In this document: one piece after another, positions 26,252 through 35,868 of the stretch
How the letters are laid out: the number at the start of each line of letters is the position of its first letter
Position numbering within the stretch: the stretch's first letter is position 1
Assembly: GCA_022072505.1 (NCBI GenBank)
Contig: JAJVHU010000008.1
Location: 1 to 64,000 of the forward strand
Direction: 5' to 3'
From: Phycisphaerae bacterium
GTDB taxonomy: Bacteria > Planctomycetota > Phycisphaerae > UBA1845
DNA length: 64,000 nucleotides
Notes under the pieces: generated by a model
What the model was told of the DNA's origin: nothing
What the model saw: only the letters and a program-made list of their open reading frames with translations
Database searches by the model: none
Program-made: the position numbers and the translations under genes

Positions 26252-28408
26252 TCAGCCTCCCGTCACAGGCTCGGGGAAGGATTGCGGCGGCGAGTCCGGC
26301 GAGCGCCATCCGATCGGACCGGTCGGCGCCGGCGCGGCGTCTTCGCGCGACGCCTCAAGGACGTAATGATCCAGCCAGGCGATGTCCCACTCCATCTTGG
26401 CCTTGCGGTGCGTGTACTTCGTCAGCCCGTGCGGCTCGCCCGGATATACGACCAGCTCACAAGGAACCTTCAGGTACTGATGCAGGGCCCGGTGCAGTCC
26501 GCGGCTGTGCTCGGGCGGGCAGCGCTCGTCGTTTTCCCCGACGTGGACGATCGTCGGCGTGCGGATCTTGTCCGCCAGGTACAGCGGCGAGCAGCGGCGC
26601 ATGACGTCGGCCTGGTTCCAGGGGAAGCCCCGCATGAAGTTGATGACGTGCCCCGGCGTGTCCTCGGCGATCCACTGCAACACGATGTCGAAGATGCCCG
26701 CGCCGCTCGACGCCGCCTTGAAACGATCCGTCCGCGTGATGATGCAGTTTGTCAGATATCCCCCGTTGCTCCAGCCCATCACGGCGAGTCGCTGCGGGTC
26801 CGCGACGCCGCGCTCGATCATCGCGTCCACGCCGCTGAGGATGTCCTGAACCTCGACGTCGTTCTCGCGTCCGATCAGGTCGGTGAGAAACGTGTCGCCG
26901 TATCCGGTCGAGCCGCGGTAGTTCGGCGCAAACAGCGCCCACCCTCGCGCGGGCAGCAGCGTCCGCCCGTAAATCCAGAACTGAAACATGTAATGCACCG
27001 ACGCCGTCGGACCTCCGTGTATTTCCACCACCATCGGAAGGCGCTCGCCCTCCTTGTAATCCGGCGGAAGCTCGAGGATGCCCTCGACCTCCGTCCCGTC
27101 CGGTGCGGTCCAGCGAACCAGCTCGATGCGCGGCAGCTTCCAGCCGTCCACCTGGGGGTTGAGTCGCGTCAGCCGGTCGAATTTCGTCGCGTCGCCCGAA
27201 CCCGAAACGAGAAACAAATCCTGCGGGTGCGTCAGCGTGTTCATCACCACCAGCGCGCGGTCCGCGGACCGGGCCAGGTTGAAATGATCGACGCACACGT
27301 CGCCCGGCGTCAGCACCAGCGACGCGCCCTGCCCGCCGTCACGGAGATCCTGCACGCGGTAAACGCGCTCGCGCGCCCGGTCCTCCGCGAGAAAAACCAG
27401 GTCGCGCCGCCCCGGCATCCACTCCAGGCGCTCATGCCCGAGCGACACTTCGCGCGGACGCTTCATCTTCCACGACGTCGCCGTCCCGTCGTCGGCGAAC
27501 TGAGCAATGAAGATTTCTCCGGGATGCCCGTCGAAGTCGATCCGGAAGGCCAGCGCCGCGCCGTCATCCGCCCACGCCGGCGCGATCAGCCAGCCGTAAG
27601 GCGAGGGCGCCTCGGCGCGCCACGGCGCATCCGGCAGAACGCTCGTCTGAAGGGTTCGGGCGTCGTACACCTCGACGCGCGACGCCCCCTCGTTATGAAT
27701 GATGTGCTCGCCCGGCGCGGTAATCATCGCGAGGCGCCGCCCGTCGGGCGCGACGGCCAGCGCCGTGATGACGCGCTTCGGGGCAAGGAGTTTCTCGCTG
27801 CGCCACGTCGTCAGGTCGAGCTTCCAGAGTTCGCTGAACCGCCCGACCCCGTGCCCGTATTGCAGCCCCGAGTATTTCTCCTTCAGCGCCTTCCACGGTT
27901 CATCCACGGAACCCTCGGAGACGGTGTAATACAGGGTCCGCCCGTCGCGCGAGAGCTGAAAAAGCCCGACGCCCTCGGACAGCCTCGTGACCGGTTGAGG
28001 CTCCCCGCCGTCGATGCCGATGCGCCAGACCTGGGTGCGCCCGTTGTAGGGCGCGTCGGAGGGTTCGCGCCTCCGCGACGCGGCGAAGTAGATCGACTTC
28101 GAGTCCGGACTCCACTGCGGCGACGCGTCCGAACCCGGTTCAAACGTCAATCGGCGGACCTCTTTCGTCCGCGCGCTGACGATCCAGAGGTCGGCGTTGC
28201 GCGGTTCGGCAGGCGGCTCCCAGCGCGTCTCGACGTAAGCCGCGTGCTCGCCGTCGGGGGACAGCACCGCGTCGAGCACGTTGCTGATCGTGAAGTAGTC
28301 CTCCAGGGTGATGTCGCGCGTGCGCGCCGCGGACTCCTCGGCGCGAACCTCGGCAGTTGGCGCACACGCCGGCAGAAGAAGAAGCAGCACTCTCGTCGTC
28401 CTGAACAT
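26252..28408 (-). CDS. S9-family prolyl oligopeptidase / dipeptidyl peptidase, probable lipoprotein
   Basis: 718-aa exported serine peptidase. It starts at ATG 28408 behind GAGAGGGG. The N-terminus has a hydrophobic run ending LLLLLPAC, a plausible lipobox with Cys15. Residues about 40-430 are a beta-propeller (FEPGSDASPQWSPDSKSIYF and similar). The alpha/beta-hydrolase domain carries the nucleophile in VMGWSNGGYL (Ser about 544), Asp in VGENDERCPPEHS (about 624) and His in YPGEPHGLT (about 659). It cleaves short peptides, often after proline or dipeptides. With the tricorn and Xaa-Pro peptidase genes it fits a peptide-degrading lifestyle. Confidence 0.93.
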   Translation of the reverse strand: MFRTTRVLLLLLPACAPTAEVRAEESAARTRDITLEDYFTISNVLDAVLSPDGEHAAYVETRWEPPAEPRNADLWIVSARTKEVRRLTFEPGSDASPQWSPDSKSIYFAASRRREPSDAPYNGRTQVWRIGIDGGEPQPVTRLSEGVGLFQLSRDGRTLYYTVSEGSVDEPWKALKEKYSGLQYGHGVGRFSELWKLDLTTWRSEKLLAPKRVITALAVAPDGRRLAMITAPGEHIIHNEGASRVEVYDARTLQTSVLPDAPWRAEAPSPYGWLIAPAWADDGAALAFRIDFDGHPGEIFIAQFADDGTATSWKMKRPREVSLGHERLEWMPGRRDLVFLAEDRARERVYRVQDLRDGGQGASLVLTPGDVCVDHFNLARSADRALVVMNTLTHPQDLFLVSGSGDATKFDRLTRLNPQVDGWKLPRIELVRWTAPDGTEVEGILELPPDYKEGERLPMVVEIHGGPTASVHYMFQFWIYGRTLLPARGWALFAPNYRGSTGYGDTFLTDLIGRENDVEVQDILSGVDAMIERGVADPQRLAVMGWSNGGYLTNCIITRTDRFKAASSGAGIFDIVLQWIAEDTPGHVINFMRGFPWNQADVMRRCSPLYLADKIRTPTIVHVGENDERCPPEHSRGLHRALHQYLKVPCELVVYPGEPHGLTKYTHRKAKMEWDIAWLDHYVLEASREDAAPAPTGPIGWRSPDSPPQSFPEPVTGG

Positions 28409-28603
28409 GCGCGACCCCTCTCGAATTGAACCGCCGTCGGCCGAACCTCGGCGCATTGTGCGGGCGAGCCGTGCCCGGGGCAATGACGCCCGCCGACACG
28501 TCATCGCGCCGGCTTCGCGGGATCGACGAAAGCCGCGGGATTTGATAGCCTCAAGGACGGTAATGCGTTCCCGTGTCCGCGGTCGGAACTGGAGAAAAAA
28601 CCG

Positions 28604-29092
28604 ATGTTCGAGCGAGAAACCGTGCTTTATGACTTCCTGCTGGGGTATGTTCAGAGGCTGACCGCCGACGTGGACGACGCCCAGCTCGGGTGGAGCCCGC
28701 AACCCGGGGTACACTCGGCGGCGTGGATTCTGTCGCACCTGGCGATTGCGACCGACTACGCGCTGATGAACCTCGGTCAGAAGGCGGCCCTGCCGAAAGA
28801 GTGGCACAAGCGCTTCGGACCCGGCAGCGCGGAACTGGCGCAGGGAGAGGTCCGACCGGGCAAGGCGGAGTTGCTGGAGGCGCTGGCCGCCGGGCACGCG
28901 CGGGTGAAAGCGGCGGTGACGACCGCCCGCGCCGAGCAGCTTCAGGGTCCGCACCCGGTCAAGGTGCTCGACGGCACGCCGATCAAGACCGTCGAGCAAC
29001 TCATCGCTCATCTCATGACGACGCACGCGGCGATTCATGCCGGGCAGCTTTCGTTCTGGCGGCGCTGCGCCGGCAAGCCGCCGCTGTTTTAG
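28604..29092 (+). CDS. DinB-family protein
   Basis: 162-aa four-helix-bundle protein of the DinB/YfiT superfamily. The three metal-binding histidines are visible: LSHLAIATD for the first, and HLMTTHAAIHAGQ for the others. WILSHL and the C-terminal HAGQLSFWRR are typical. Members are thiol-dependent transferases or stress proteins; the substrate is unknown. It starts at ATG 28604 after CTGGAGAAAAAACCG and is divergent from the S9 peptidase over a 195-base spacer that should hold both promoters. Confidence 0.85.
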   Translation: MFERETVLYDFLLGYVQRLTADVDDAQLGWSPQPGVHSAAWILSHLAIATDYALMNLGQKAALPKEWHKRFGPGSAELAQGEVRPGKAELLEALAAGHARVKAAVTTARAEQLQGPHPVKVLDGTPIKTVEQLIAHLMTTHAAIHAGQLSFWRRCAGKPPLF

Positions 29093-29120
29093 CGAAGTCG
29101 CGGAGTCTGTTGTCCGAGCC

Positions 29121-29272
29121 GCGCGGCTTCAGCCCGCGCGACGCATCGCGCGAGTGAACGCCGCGGGGCAAGGATTCCGCCGTTTCTACATGGTGACGGG
29201 ATCTGAAGTTCTTACGCCCCTGCCGGGGCTTGGCGCGCGGAACGATCGGCGACCCACGGTTGACGCCGTGGG
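29121..29272. repeat. cluster of REP-like palindromes
   Basis: Three inverted repeats lie in the 232-base spacer after the DinB gene: GCGCGGCTTCAGCCCGCGCG at 29121-29140 (bulged palindrome), GCCCC/GGGGC at 29216-29229, and CCCACGG/CCGTGGG at 29253-29272 with a 6-base loop. The first resembles the GCGCGGGATGAAGCCCGCGG unit before fliE. Repeats of this kind are scattered in planctomycete spacers as I recall; that link is from memory. Confidence 0.5.
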
Positions 29273-29324
29273 CTGGGGTCTTGCGCCGCAAGCGCGGCTC
29301 GGGGGCCGCGGTCGGAGTGAGGTC

Positions 29325-30467
29325 ATGCTGCGAAGACTGACGGCGTCCGTGGCGCTGATCGTGCTGATCCCGACCAGCGCGATCCTGCTGACCTATCTCT
29401 TGAAAGACATCAGCGGCGGATTCGGTCTGCAGCGCCTGGAGGATCCGACGAATCAGATGAATGCGTGGTTCGCCGTGCTGTCGATCGCGGCGGCGCTGGG
29501 CATCTGGCGACGCTTTGTCGCGTGGACCCGCCGCCGGCTGATCCGGACCGCGGTCATCGGTCTCGTGCCTCTTGCGCAGGTCGTCTACGCGCAGCCGCTG
29601 TGGGATGCCGGTTGTTTCACCAGCGACGCGTTGAAGATAGGGCAGGAGCAGGTCTGCCTGGGGGCGTGGATCTTTCTTGCGGTCTGGATCTGGTGGAGCA
29701 AGGCGCTGCTCCCGCGCTTTCATCCGATCCAGGCCGCCGCCTCGGGGGCCGCGCCGATCCGCAAACCGGCCGTGGAGCTTTTCAATGTGTACGACGACTC
29801 CGCGAAAACCGCGAATTTCCCTGTAACGCCGCCCGCGTCGGGAAGTCCTGCTGACAAGCGGGATCGCGCGCCGGCAAGCGCTGCGACGCCGGTCGCGGCT
29901 GGGCGAACTGCGGACGCTTCCGCCGGGGCGCCCGGGCCTGCGCGGATGACGCCGACGGCCCGGCGCATTCTCGCCTCGATCGGCGCGATTCCGATCACCG
30001 TGGGGATCTTCCTGATCGTGGTCATCGCCCTCTCAAGCCTGTCCAACATCGGGCATCCGGTTTCGCTCGCCCTGGCGTACGCGCTCTGCGCCGTGTTCTT
30101 CACGCTCTTGTGGATGCTCATCTGGCGGGGGCTGGTCGTGTTCCGGCGCGACGTGATCTGGGGTACGACCGGCTGGGCGGCCCTGCTGATGCTGCTTCCC
30201 TGCGTGGTCATCGTGCTGCTTCCAAATCTGGGCAGCCCGGCGAGCAACGCGAGGGATCTGGCGCCGCTGCTGGGCTGGGGCGCCTTCATGATCGTCACCG
30301 TGTCGCGCTGGCCGATCCACGACACAAGCGACGTTCCGTCATCCGGACCGCTCTGTCCGAGTTGCGGGTACGCCCTGACCGGGCTGACGCGCACCCGCTG
30401 CCCGGAGTGCGGATGCGAGCCGACGCTGGAGCAACTCTGGCAGGCGCAGGACCGGACGCGGGTCTGA
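29325..30467 (+). CDS. polytopic membrane protein with C-terminal zinc ribbon
   Basis: 380-aa protein of unknown function. The ATG at 29325 is used because GGAGTGAGG precedes it and a membrane segment follows at once. Hydrophobic segments are near residues 6-26, 46-62, 72-90 and 105-125, then, after a Pro/Ala linker at about 165-205, near 218-240, 247-270, 280-300 and 310-325. The C-terminus carries CPSCGYALTGLTRTRCPECG, a four-cysteine zinc ribbon that I associate with Phycisphaerae membrane proteins. The neighbours are a DinB gene and a carboxyltransferase, which do not suggest a role. Confidence 0.75.
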   Translation: MLRRLTASVALIVLIPTSAILLTYLLKDISGGFGLQRLEDPTNQMNAWFAVLSIAAALGIWRRFVAWTRRRLIRTAVIGLVPLAQVVYAQPLWDAGCFTSDALKIGQEQVCLGAWIFLAVWIWWSKALLPRFHPIQAAASGAAPIRKPAVELFNVYDDSAKTANFPVTPPASGSPADKRDRAPASAATPVAAGRTADASAGAPGPARMTPTARRILASIGAIPITVGIFLIVVIALSSLSNIGHPVSLALAYALCAVFFTLLWMLIWRGLVVFRRDVIWGTTGWAALLMLLPCVVIVLLPNLGSPASNARDLAPLLGWGAFMIVTVSRWPIHDTSDVPSSGPLCPSCGYALTGLTRTRCPECGCEPTLEQLWQAQDRTRV

Positions 30468-30533
30468 GCCCGGCGAGACTCGCGCGATCGGCGCGCACCT
30501 CTCCTGCTGGCGCGCCGCCGCATTGCATTCAAG

Positions 30534-32186
30534 ATGCGGAAAGATACCCTGCCCCGGATGGACATCCTTTCCACCGCCGTCGACGTTTCCAGCGCGCAGT
30601 TCGAGGAGAACCGGTCGCACATGACCGCGCTGGTGGGCGAGTTCCGCTCGCGTCTCGATCGGGTTCGGCAGGGAGGCGGCGCGGACGCGGTGAAGAAGCA
30701 CACCTCCCGCGGCAAGCTCTTCGTCCGCGACCGCATCAACCGCCTGCTCGATCCGGACAGTCCCTTCCTGGAGCTGTCGGCCCTCGCAGCGTGGGAGTTG
30801 TATGACAAGCCCGCGCCGGCTGCGGGGGTGGTGACCGGCATCGGGAGCGTCTGCGGGCGCGAGTGCGTCATCGTGGCCAACGACGCGACGGTCGCGGGCG
30901 GGTCGTACTACCCGATCACCGTGAAAAAACACCTCCGCGCGCAGGAAATCGCGGAAGAAAACCACCTTCCCTGCATTTACCTCGTGGACTCGGGCGGGGC
31001 GTTTCTGTCGCTTCAGGCCGAGGTCTTTCCGGACCGCGATCACTTCGGGCGCATTTTCTACAACCAGGCGCGGATGTCGGCGAAGTGCATTCCGCAGATC
31101 GCCGTGGTGATGGGTTCCTGCACCGCCGGCGGCGCTTACGTTCCTGCGATGAGCGACGAAACCGTCATCGTCCGCAAGCAGGGGACGATCTTCCTGGGCG
31201 GTCCGCCGCTGGTGAAGGCGGCCACCGGCGAGGACGTCAGCGCGGAGGATCTCGGCGGGGCGGACGTTCACTGCCGCACCTCCGGCGTCGCCGATCATTA
31301 CGCGATGAACGACGAGGACGCTCTCTCGATCGCCCGGTCGATCGTTCAGCACCTCAACCGCCCGCCGCGCACGCCGATCGAGACCCGCGAGGTCGAGGAG
31401 CCCTTGTATGACGCGAGCGAGATTTACGGCGTGATCCAGAAGGACATCCGCCGGCCTTACGACGTCCGCGAGGTCGTCGCCCGCGTCGTGGACGGCAGCC
31501 GGTTTCACGAGTTCAAAGCGCTTTACGGCGCGACGCTGGTCTGCGGGTTCGCGCGGATCTGGGGCTTCCCCGTCGGCATTCTGGCCAACAACGGCGTACT
31601 TTTCTCGGAAAGCGCGATGAAGGCGGCGCACTTCGTCGAAATGTGCAGCCAGCGCGGCGTGCCGATCGTCTTCCTGCAGAACATCACGGGTTTCATGGTC
31701 GGGCGGCAGTTCGAGGCCGGCGGCATCGCGAAGGACGGGGCGAAGATGGTCGCGGCGGTCGCCAACGCCAACGTGCCGAAATTCACGGTCATCATCGGCG
31801 GCTCCTACGGCGCGGGCAATTACGGCATGTGCGGGCGCGCGTATCAGCCGCGGTTCCTCTGGATGTGGCCTAACGCGCGGATCAGCGTGATGGGCGGCGA
31901 GCAGGCGGCGGGCGTGCTGGCGACCGTGCGCAACGATCAGCTCGCGGCGAAGGCGAAGGCGGAAGGCCGCGGTCCGTCACGCATGACCCCGGAGGAGGAA
32001 GCGGAGCTGAAGCGCCCGATCCTCGAAAAATACGCCCTCGAAAGCAGCGCCTACTACAGCACCGCCCGCCTCTGGGACGACGGCGTCATCGACCCCGCCG
32101 AAACCCGCAACGTCCTCGCCCTCGCCCTCTCCGCATCCTTCAACGCCTCGCCGCAACCGCGGACGCACGGCGTGTTCAGAATGTAG
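30534..32186 (+). CDS. acyl-CoA carboxyltransferase beta subunit (methylcrotonyl/propionyl-CoA carboxylase type)
   Basis: 550-aa biotin-dependent carboxyltransferase. Strong signatures: the crotonase-fold N-domain with [54 protein letters not shown], and the C-domain with [27 protein letters not shown] and [17 protein letters not shown]. This matches the beta subunit of 3-methylcrotonyl-CoA carboxylase, hence leucine breakdown, more than acetyl-CoA carboxylase. The start is ATG 30534 or ATG 30558 (MDILSTAV); neither has a good ribosome binding site. No alpha subunit is adjacent; it might share one encoded elsewhere. Confidence 0.92.
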   Translation: MRKDTLPRMDILSTAVDVSSAQFEENRSHMTALVGEFRSRLDRVRQGGGADAVKKHTSRGKLFVRDRINRLLDPDSPFLELSALAAWELYDKPAPAAGVVTGIGSVCGRECVIVANDATVAGGSYYPITVKKHLRAQEIAEENHLPCIYLVDSGGAFLSLQAEVFPDRDHFGRIFYNQARMSAKCIPQIAVVMGSCTAGGAYVPAMSDETVIVRKQGTIFLGGPPLVKAATGEDVSAEDLGGADVHCRTSGVADHYAMNDEDALSIARSIVQHLNRPPRTPIETREVEEPLYDASEIYGVIQKDIRRPYDVREVVARVVDGSRFHEFKALYGATLVCGFARIWGFPVGILANNGVLFSESAMKAAHFVEMCSQRGVPIVFLQNITGFMVGRQFEAGGIAKDGAKMVAAVANANVPKFTVIIGGSYGAGNYGMCGRAYQPRFLWMWPNARISVMGGEQAAGVLATVRNDQLAAKAKAEGRGPSRMTPEEEAELKRPILEKYALESSAYYSTARLWDDGVIDPAETRNVLALALSASFNASPQPRTHGVFRM

Positions 32187-32231
32187 CGTTTTTGCGGGGC
32201 GTGATGAGCCGCTTGTCGAACGAGAAAGTCG

Positions 32232-32654
32232 TTACATTCCAAGGAACTTGCCCAGGATGTCGGGGAACGCAAACGCAGGTGTTTCAAGTTTGTGTCTCAC
32301 GTCCACTTTTTGCGGGTTGAATTTCCGCGCAGACACCGCGTCACGAATGTCCTTGGGATTCCGGTTGGTAAGAACCATGACGGGTATGGGCCAGGTTCCA
32401 AGCTCGGCGCGGCATTTGTCAAGAAACCAAAGCCCGGTATCAAGTCCGTTGGCCGTCGGTCCTTCCATTCCCTTGGGGCTGGGCATCATGACGTCGAGGA
32501 CGACTCCGTCATAGCGGGTGTCCTGCCGGCTGAGAATCTCAAATGCTTCGAGGACTGTCTCACAATACGTCACCTCGAATAGGCGTTCAAGGTGTTCAAT
32601 GTACTTGGTGGCGAAGAACTGTTCGTCATCAATGAAAAGGATTCTTTTCGGCAT
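32232..32654 (-). CDS. response-regulator receiver domain protein
   Basis: 140-aa single receiver domain without an output domain. The ATG at 32654 follows AAGGGAGG at good spacing. It has the acidic pair ILFIDDEQ, the phospho-acceptor in VVLDVMMPSP (Asp54), and Thr in MVLTNRNP. The usual lysine of the beta5 loop is not certain. It follows the histidine kinase after four bases, so the two form a two-component pair. Base composition is lower in GC than neighbouring genes. Confidence 0.82.
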   Translation of the reverse strand: MPKRILFIDDEQFFATKYIEHLERLFEVTYCETVLEAFEILSRQDTRYDGVVLDVMMPSPKGMEGPTANGLDTGLWFLDKCRAELGTWPIPVMVLTNRNPKDIRDAVSARKFNPQKVDVRHKLETPAFAFPDILGKFLGM

Positions 32655-32658
32655 CGAA

Positions 32659-34563
32659 TTAACCTCCCTTGGGTTCCGAAAACTGTAGCGTTTGTGGGAA
32701 AAACAATCGAAACCGCGTCGGTTCGGTCCGCTGCTCAAGCGTCACTTTTCCGCCATGAGCCGACATGATGGCCCGGGTGATCGCTAACCCCAACCCCAAG
32801 CCCGGGTATTCGGCGGCGACACGAGGCGAGCGGAATCCCGCCTGGAAGAGCAGGCGTTCTTCGTCCGTCGTGATTCCCAACCCGGTGTTGATGACATCGA
32901 CGAAGAAACCGCCCGTCGTTCGACCACCGAGAATCCGGATCGTGGTTCCTCGATTGGAATACTTGATTGCGTTCAAAAGAAGGTTGAATACGGCTCGCTC
33001 GATCAATCCACGATCCACGAAGAGGCGCGGAATGTCACGAAAACCGTCAAACGACAGCTCGACGGTCCTGGACGTACGTGCATACCGGCTTAACATGGAA
33101 CGCAGACGTGCGACAATGTCGCCTTCCAGCAGGGTTGGCGCCGCATCAATGGGTCCGATCTGATCCGGTTCGGCATCAAGCTGGCGAACAAGATTTGCGG
33201 CAAGGTGCGCGCTGATCTCAATGTTTTGAAGATCATGTTTGCCCGGTGGGAGCCCCTGTTGCTCTCCGCGAATGACGTCAGCAATGGAATCTCGGATCAT
33301 CACCAGGGGTGTCGCCAGATCGTGCTTCACAATGCTTACGGCCCGTTCGCGCCGGATCTGCTGGGCGAACGATTCCAGGACATGCGCCAATTGGTTCGCA
33401 ATGAATTCGAGGGTTTCGACTTCGGTGGGGTTGAAGTGACAAAGAGTATCGGGATAGAGCTTTGGGGTATGTTCTTTGCAGCGAATGATTCCTAATGAAA
33501 ACTGTTCGGCGCGAGTATCGCCCGCCGGCCGGAACTCACGGTTGGCCGATCGCCGGATCGCTACAAGCGTGCAAGGGTCTTCGCCGCCCGGTTCAGGTAT
33601 GATATCACGTGTTTCAAGAAACTTACCTTCACATCGCTTGTCCTTCCGCGGTTCGCGGACGATCAGCGTCTCACCCGTGGCAAAACAGCACCCCGTGAGA
33701 CCTTCCATGGGCGTGTAGACGGCTTGATCGAGTTCGTTTTCGGCAAGGGTTCGATTTTTTCGCGGATCGCGCAGCCCCGTAGTCGCAATGCAGCAAACCT
33801 CATTGGTGAACGGACGATGATAGAAAATGGATATCTTATTGATGGACAATCGCTTGCGGATCAGTCGGAAAACACCGGCCAGGTACTCGCGGCGATCGTT
33901 CTCCGGTTTGCGACTGCGGCGTGTGAGATAATCCAGCGCAAGCCGGTTCAACTCAACCAGAATCTCGCGCTGCTCACTCATGATCGAATCACGAATCACG
34001 AGCGCCGTCAGTCGCCCCATATTCTTAACGGCACGTTCAACCAGAGGAAATAGTCGACCGTTATCGATCTCCCAATGTACACTTACCACACCGACAGCCG
34101 GAAAGCGGCGACGACTCCCGTCATCTTCTGGAACGGTCAGGGGAATGACTTCAAATGATCGACAACCCATTTCCTTGAGGTTGTGGGCGGTAGTGACACG
34201 ATAGGCACGACCGTCGATCGACTTGTTCCAGACCTCGAAGTCGTCCTTGACGTACTCGGCTTGGCTCGTGAGGCAACAATAAGTAGCAATACTCTCATCA
34301 CCCGGCGCCCAACGGCGACGGGGTAGCTTGGCACGATCATCCTCGACGGCTCCCTTGGCGGATACGCAGGCCACCAGTTCGAACGCCGAGGTGTTGGGAT
34401 TGAATAGCCAAAGCCACGCCCAATCCGCAGTGAACACCTCGCGCCACGCTCCGGCGATAAACTCGTAATCTTTGGAGGGGTCGATCGGGCGATAGTCTAG
34501 AAGCTGGTCATAGAAAGCATTTTGACGCTTGACAGGCTCGCTTGTATTGGGTCTGGAACTCAT
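32659..34563 (-). CDS. sensor histidine kinase with GAF-like input domains
   Basis: 634-aa soluble kinase. Residues about 30-195 and 220-400 look like two GAF-type sensor domains, with cysteines such as TGCCFATGE. The dimerisation helix carries the H-box IVKHDLATPL (His414), followed by the ATPase domain with N-box FNLLLNAIKYS, G1 INTGLGI and G2 GLGLGLAI. No membrane segment is seen, so the signal is cytoplasmic. The receiver-only partner follows. Two 60-base lines counted by eye gave 32 and 35 G+C, well below the surrounding genes, which suggests acquisition by transfer. Confidence 0.88.
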   Translation of the reverse strand: MSSRPNTSEPVKRQNAFYDQLLDYRPIDPSKDYEFIAGAWREVFTADWAWLWLFNPNTSAFELVACVSAKGAVEDDRAKLPRRRWAPGDESIATYCCLTSQAEYVKDDFEVWNKSIDGRAYRVTTAHNLKEMGCRSFEVIPLTVPEDDGSRRRFPAVGVVSVHWEIDNGRLFPLVERAVKNMGRLTALVIRDSIMSEQREILVELNRLALDYLTRRSRKPENDRREYLAGVFRLIRKRLSINKISIFYHRPFTNEVCCIATTGLRDPRKNRTLAENELDQAVYTPMEGLTGCCFATGETLIVREPRKDKRCEGKFLETRDIIPEPGGEDPCTLVAIRRSANREFRPAGDTRAEQFSLGIIRCKEHTPKLYPDTLCHFNPTEVETLEFIANQLAHVLESFAQQIRRERAVSIVKHDLATPLVMIRDSIADVIRGEQQGLPPGKHDLQNIEISAHLAANLVRQLDAEPDQIGPIDAAPTLLEGDIVARLRSMLSRYARTSRTVELSFDGFRDIPRLFVDRGLIERAVFNLLLNAIKYSNRGTTIRILGGRTTGGFFVDVINTGLGITTDEERLLFQAGFRSPRVAAEYPGLGLGLAITRAIMSAHGGKVTLEQRTEPTRFRLFFPQTLQFSEPKGG

Positions 34564-34942
34564 CGTCGTTTGGCCTTTCGACGCGTGCCAACTGCAAGCT
34601 ACTCAGAAGACTACCAGCGTTGAACGCCTTTGGGTTGCACGGATCCACGGGATCGCTTTTCTGCAGTACGACACCGTGATCCTTTTCCTGGACGTCATCT
34701 CCAGTATATCCTGACCGACGCATGACGTCAACGAAAACGATAGGAAGGGAGAATCGGGTCGGGCGCCGCCGGGTGAATCGCACGTCGGGGGAAGCAACGA
34801 ATGTGCGGGCCGGTATGCGGCCTGCCCCGATTTTACGCCCACCCGGTTGCCGTAGCGTCGTCATCGCTATCGCGCCATTCCCCATCTGCGCAGATCGGAT
34901 TTCCGGTGAAGAAACGGTCGAGGTGATGCGTTAGAATCCACC
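34564..34942. promoter_or_regulatory. 379-base divergent spacer
   Basis: This spacer separates the histidine kinase from the radical SAM gene and should hold both promoters. It contains the palindrome TGACGTCA at 34723-34730, and its core ATGACGTC recurs in inverted orientation around 34691-34698, so an operator pair is possible. I see no convincing gene or RNA in it. Confidence 0.35.
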
Positions 34943-35848
34943 GTGACAAAACCCTGCGACGAAGGCGCTGAACCGAAGATGACGACGCTGCCGCAATTCA
35001 TGCATCACCCGCGCGACTGGCGCACGAACCGCTACGTCTACCCCGTCGTCTCGCGCCGCAGCGGGGGCATCAGCATCGGGATCAACCTCAATCCCGACAA
35101 GGCGTGCAACTTCGACTGCATCTACTGCCAGGTGGACCGCACCACGCCGCCGGCGGTGCGCGAGGTGGACCCCGGGGTGCTGGAGGCGGAGCTGCGCGAG
35201 ATGCTGACGTGCGTGATGGACGGGCGGCTGGCGCGGGAGCCCGAGTTCGCGGGGCTTCCGGAACGCCTCGCTCGACTGCGGGACATCGCGTTCTCCGGAG
35301 ACGGAGAGCCGACGGCCTGCAAGACGTTCGCGGAATGCGTGGCGCTGACAGCCGGCGTCAAGCGGTCGCTGGGGCTTGATGAGGTGAAGATCGTGGTGAT
35401 CACGGACGCGGCGTACCTGACGCGGCCGAAGGTGGAGGAGGGGCTGGCGCTGCTCGATCGGGAGCGCAGCGAGATCTGGGCGAAGCTGGACGCGGGGACA
35501 GAGGCGTATTACCGCCGGATCAACCGTCCGAACGTCCCGCTGCGGCACGTGATGGACGAGATTCTCGCGTGCGCGCGCCGGCGTCCGGTGGTGATTCAGT
35601 CCTTGTTCATGCGCGTCCACGGCGCCGGACCGGACGACGACGAACTGACCGCGTACCTCGCGGCGCTGAACGGCGTGACGTACGCCGGCGGGCGGCTGAC
35701 GCGCGTGCAGGTGTACACGGTCGCCCGCAAGCCCGCGGAACCGTCGGTGACGCCGCTGTCCGCCGCGGAGGTGGATCACATCGCCGCCCGCGTCCGCGCG
35801 GAGACGGGCCTCGCCGTCGAGGCGTACTACGGTCCGTCCGAAGTCTGA
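34943..35848 (+). CDS. radical SAM protein
   Basis: 301-aa radical SAM enzyme with the cluster motif CNFDCIYCQ near residue 58, followed by a GDGEPT-type segment (AFSGDGEPTACKTF) that binds the methionine of SAM. The reaction is unknown; the family is related to the pyruvate-formate-lyase-activating and wybutosine-type group. The start is GTG 34943, with ATG 34979 (MTTLPQFMHH) as an alternative. It converges on the FG-GAP lipoprotein gene with a 20-base spacer. Confidence 0.87.
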   Translation: MTKPCDEGAEPKMTTLPQFMHHPRDWRTNRYVYPVVSRRSGGISIGINLNPDKACNFDCIYCQVDRTTPPAVREVDPGVLEAELREMLTCVMDGRLAREPEFAGLPERLARLRDIAFSGDGEPTACKTFAECVALTAGVKRSLGLDEVKIVVITDAAYLTRPKVEEGLALLDRERSEIWAKLDAGTEAYYRRINRPNVPLRHVMDEILACARRRPVVIQSLFMRVHGAGPDDDELTAYLAALNGVTYAGGRLTRVQVYTVARKPAEPSVTPLSAAEVDHIAARVRAETGLAVEAYYGPSEV

Positions 35849-35866
35849 CGCCGATCGTCTTCGGCG
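35849..35866. terminator. short hairpin between convergent genes
   Basis: CGCCGA at 35849-35854 pairs with TCGGCG at 35861-35866 across a 6-base loop. It fills almost all of the 20-base spacer between the radical SAM and FG-GAP genes. No T-run follows. Confidence 0.5.
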
Positions 35867-35868
35867 CG

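Noticed and set aside
34508-34885. Possible 125-residue gene upstream of the low-GC kinase
   Set aside because: It overlaps the kinase start by 56 bases in another frame, has no ribosome binding site and no domain features.
32187-35000. Low-GC island as an integrated mobile element
   Set aside because: No integrase, transposase, attachment repeats or tRNA gene border it. Only base composition supports transfer.
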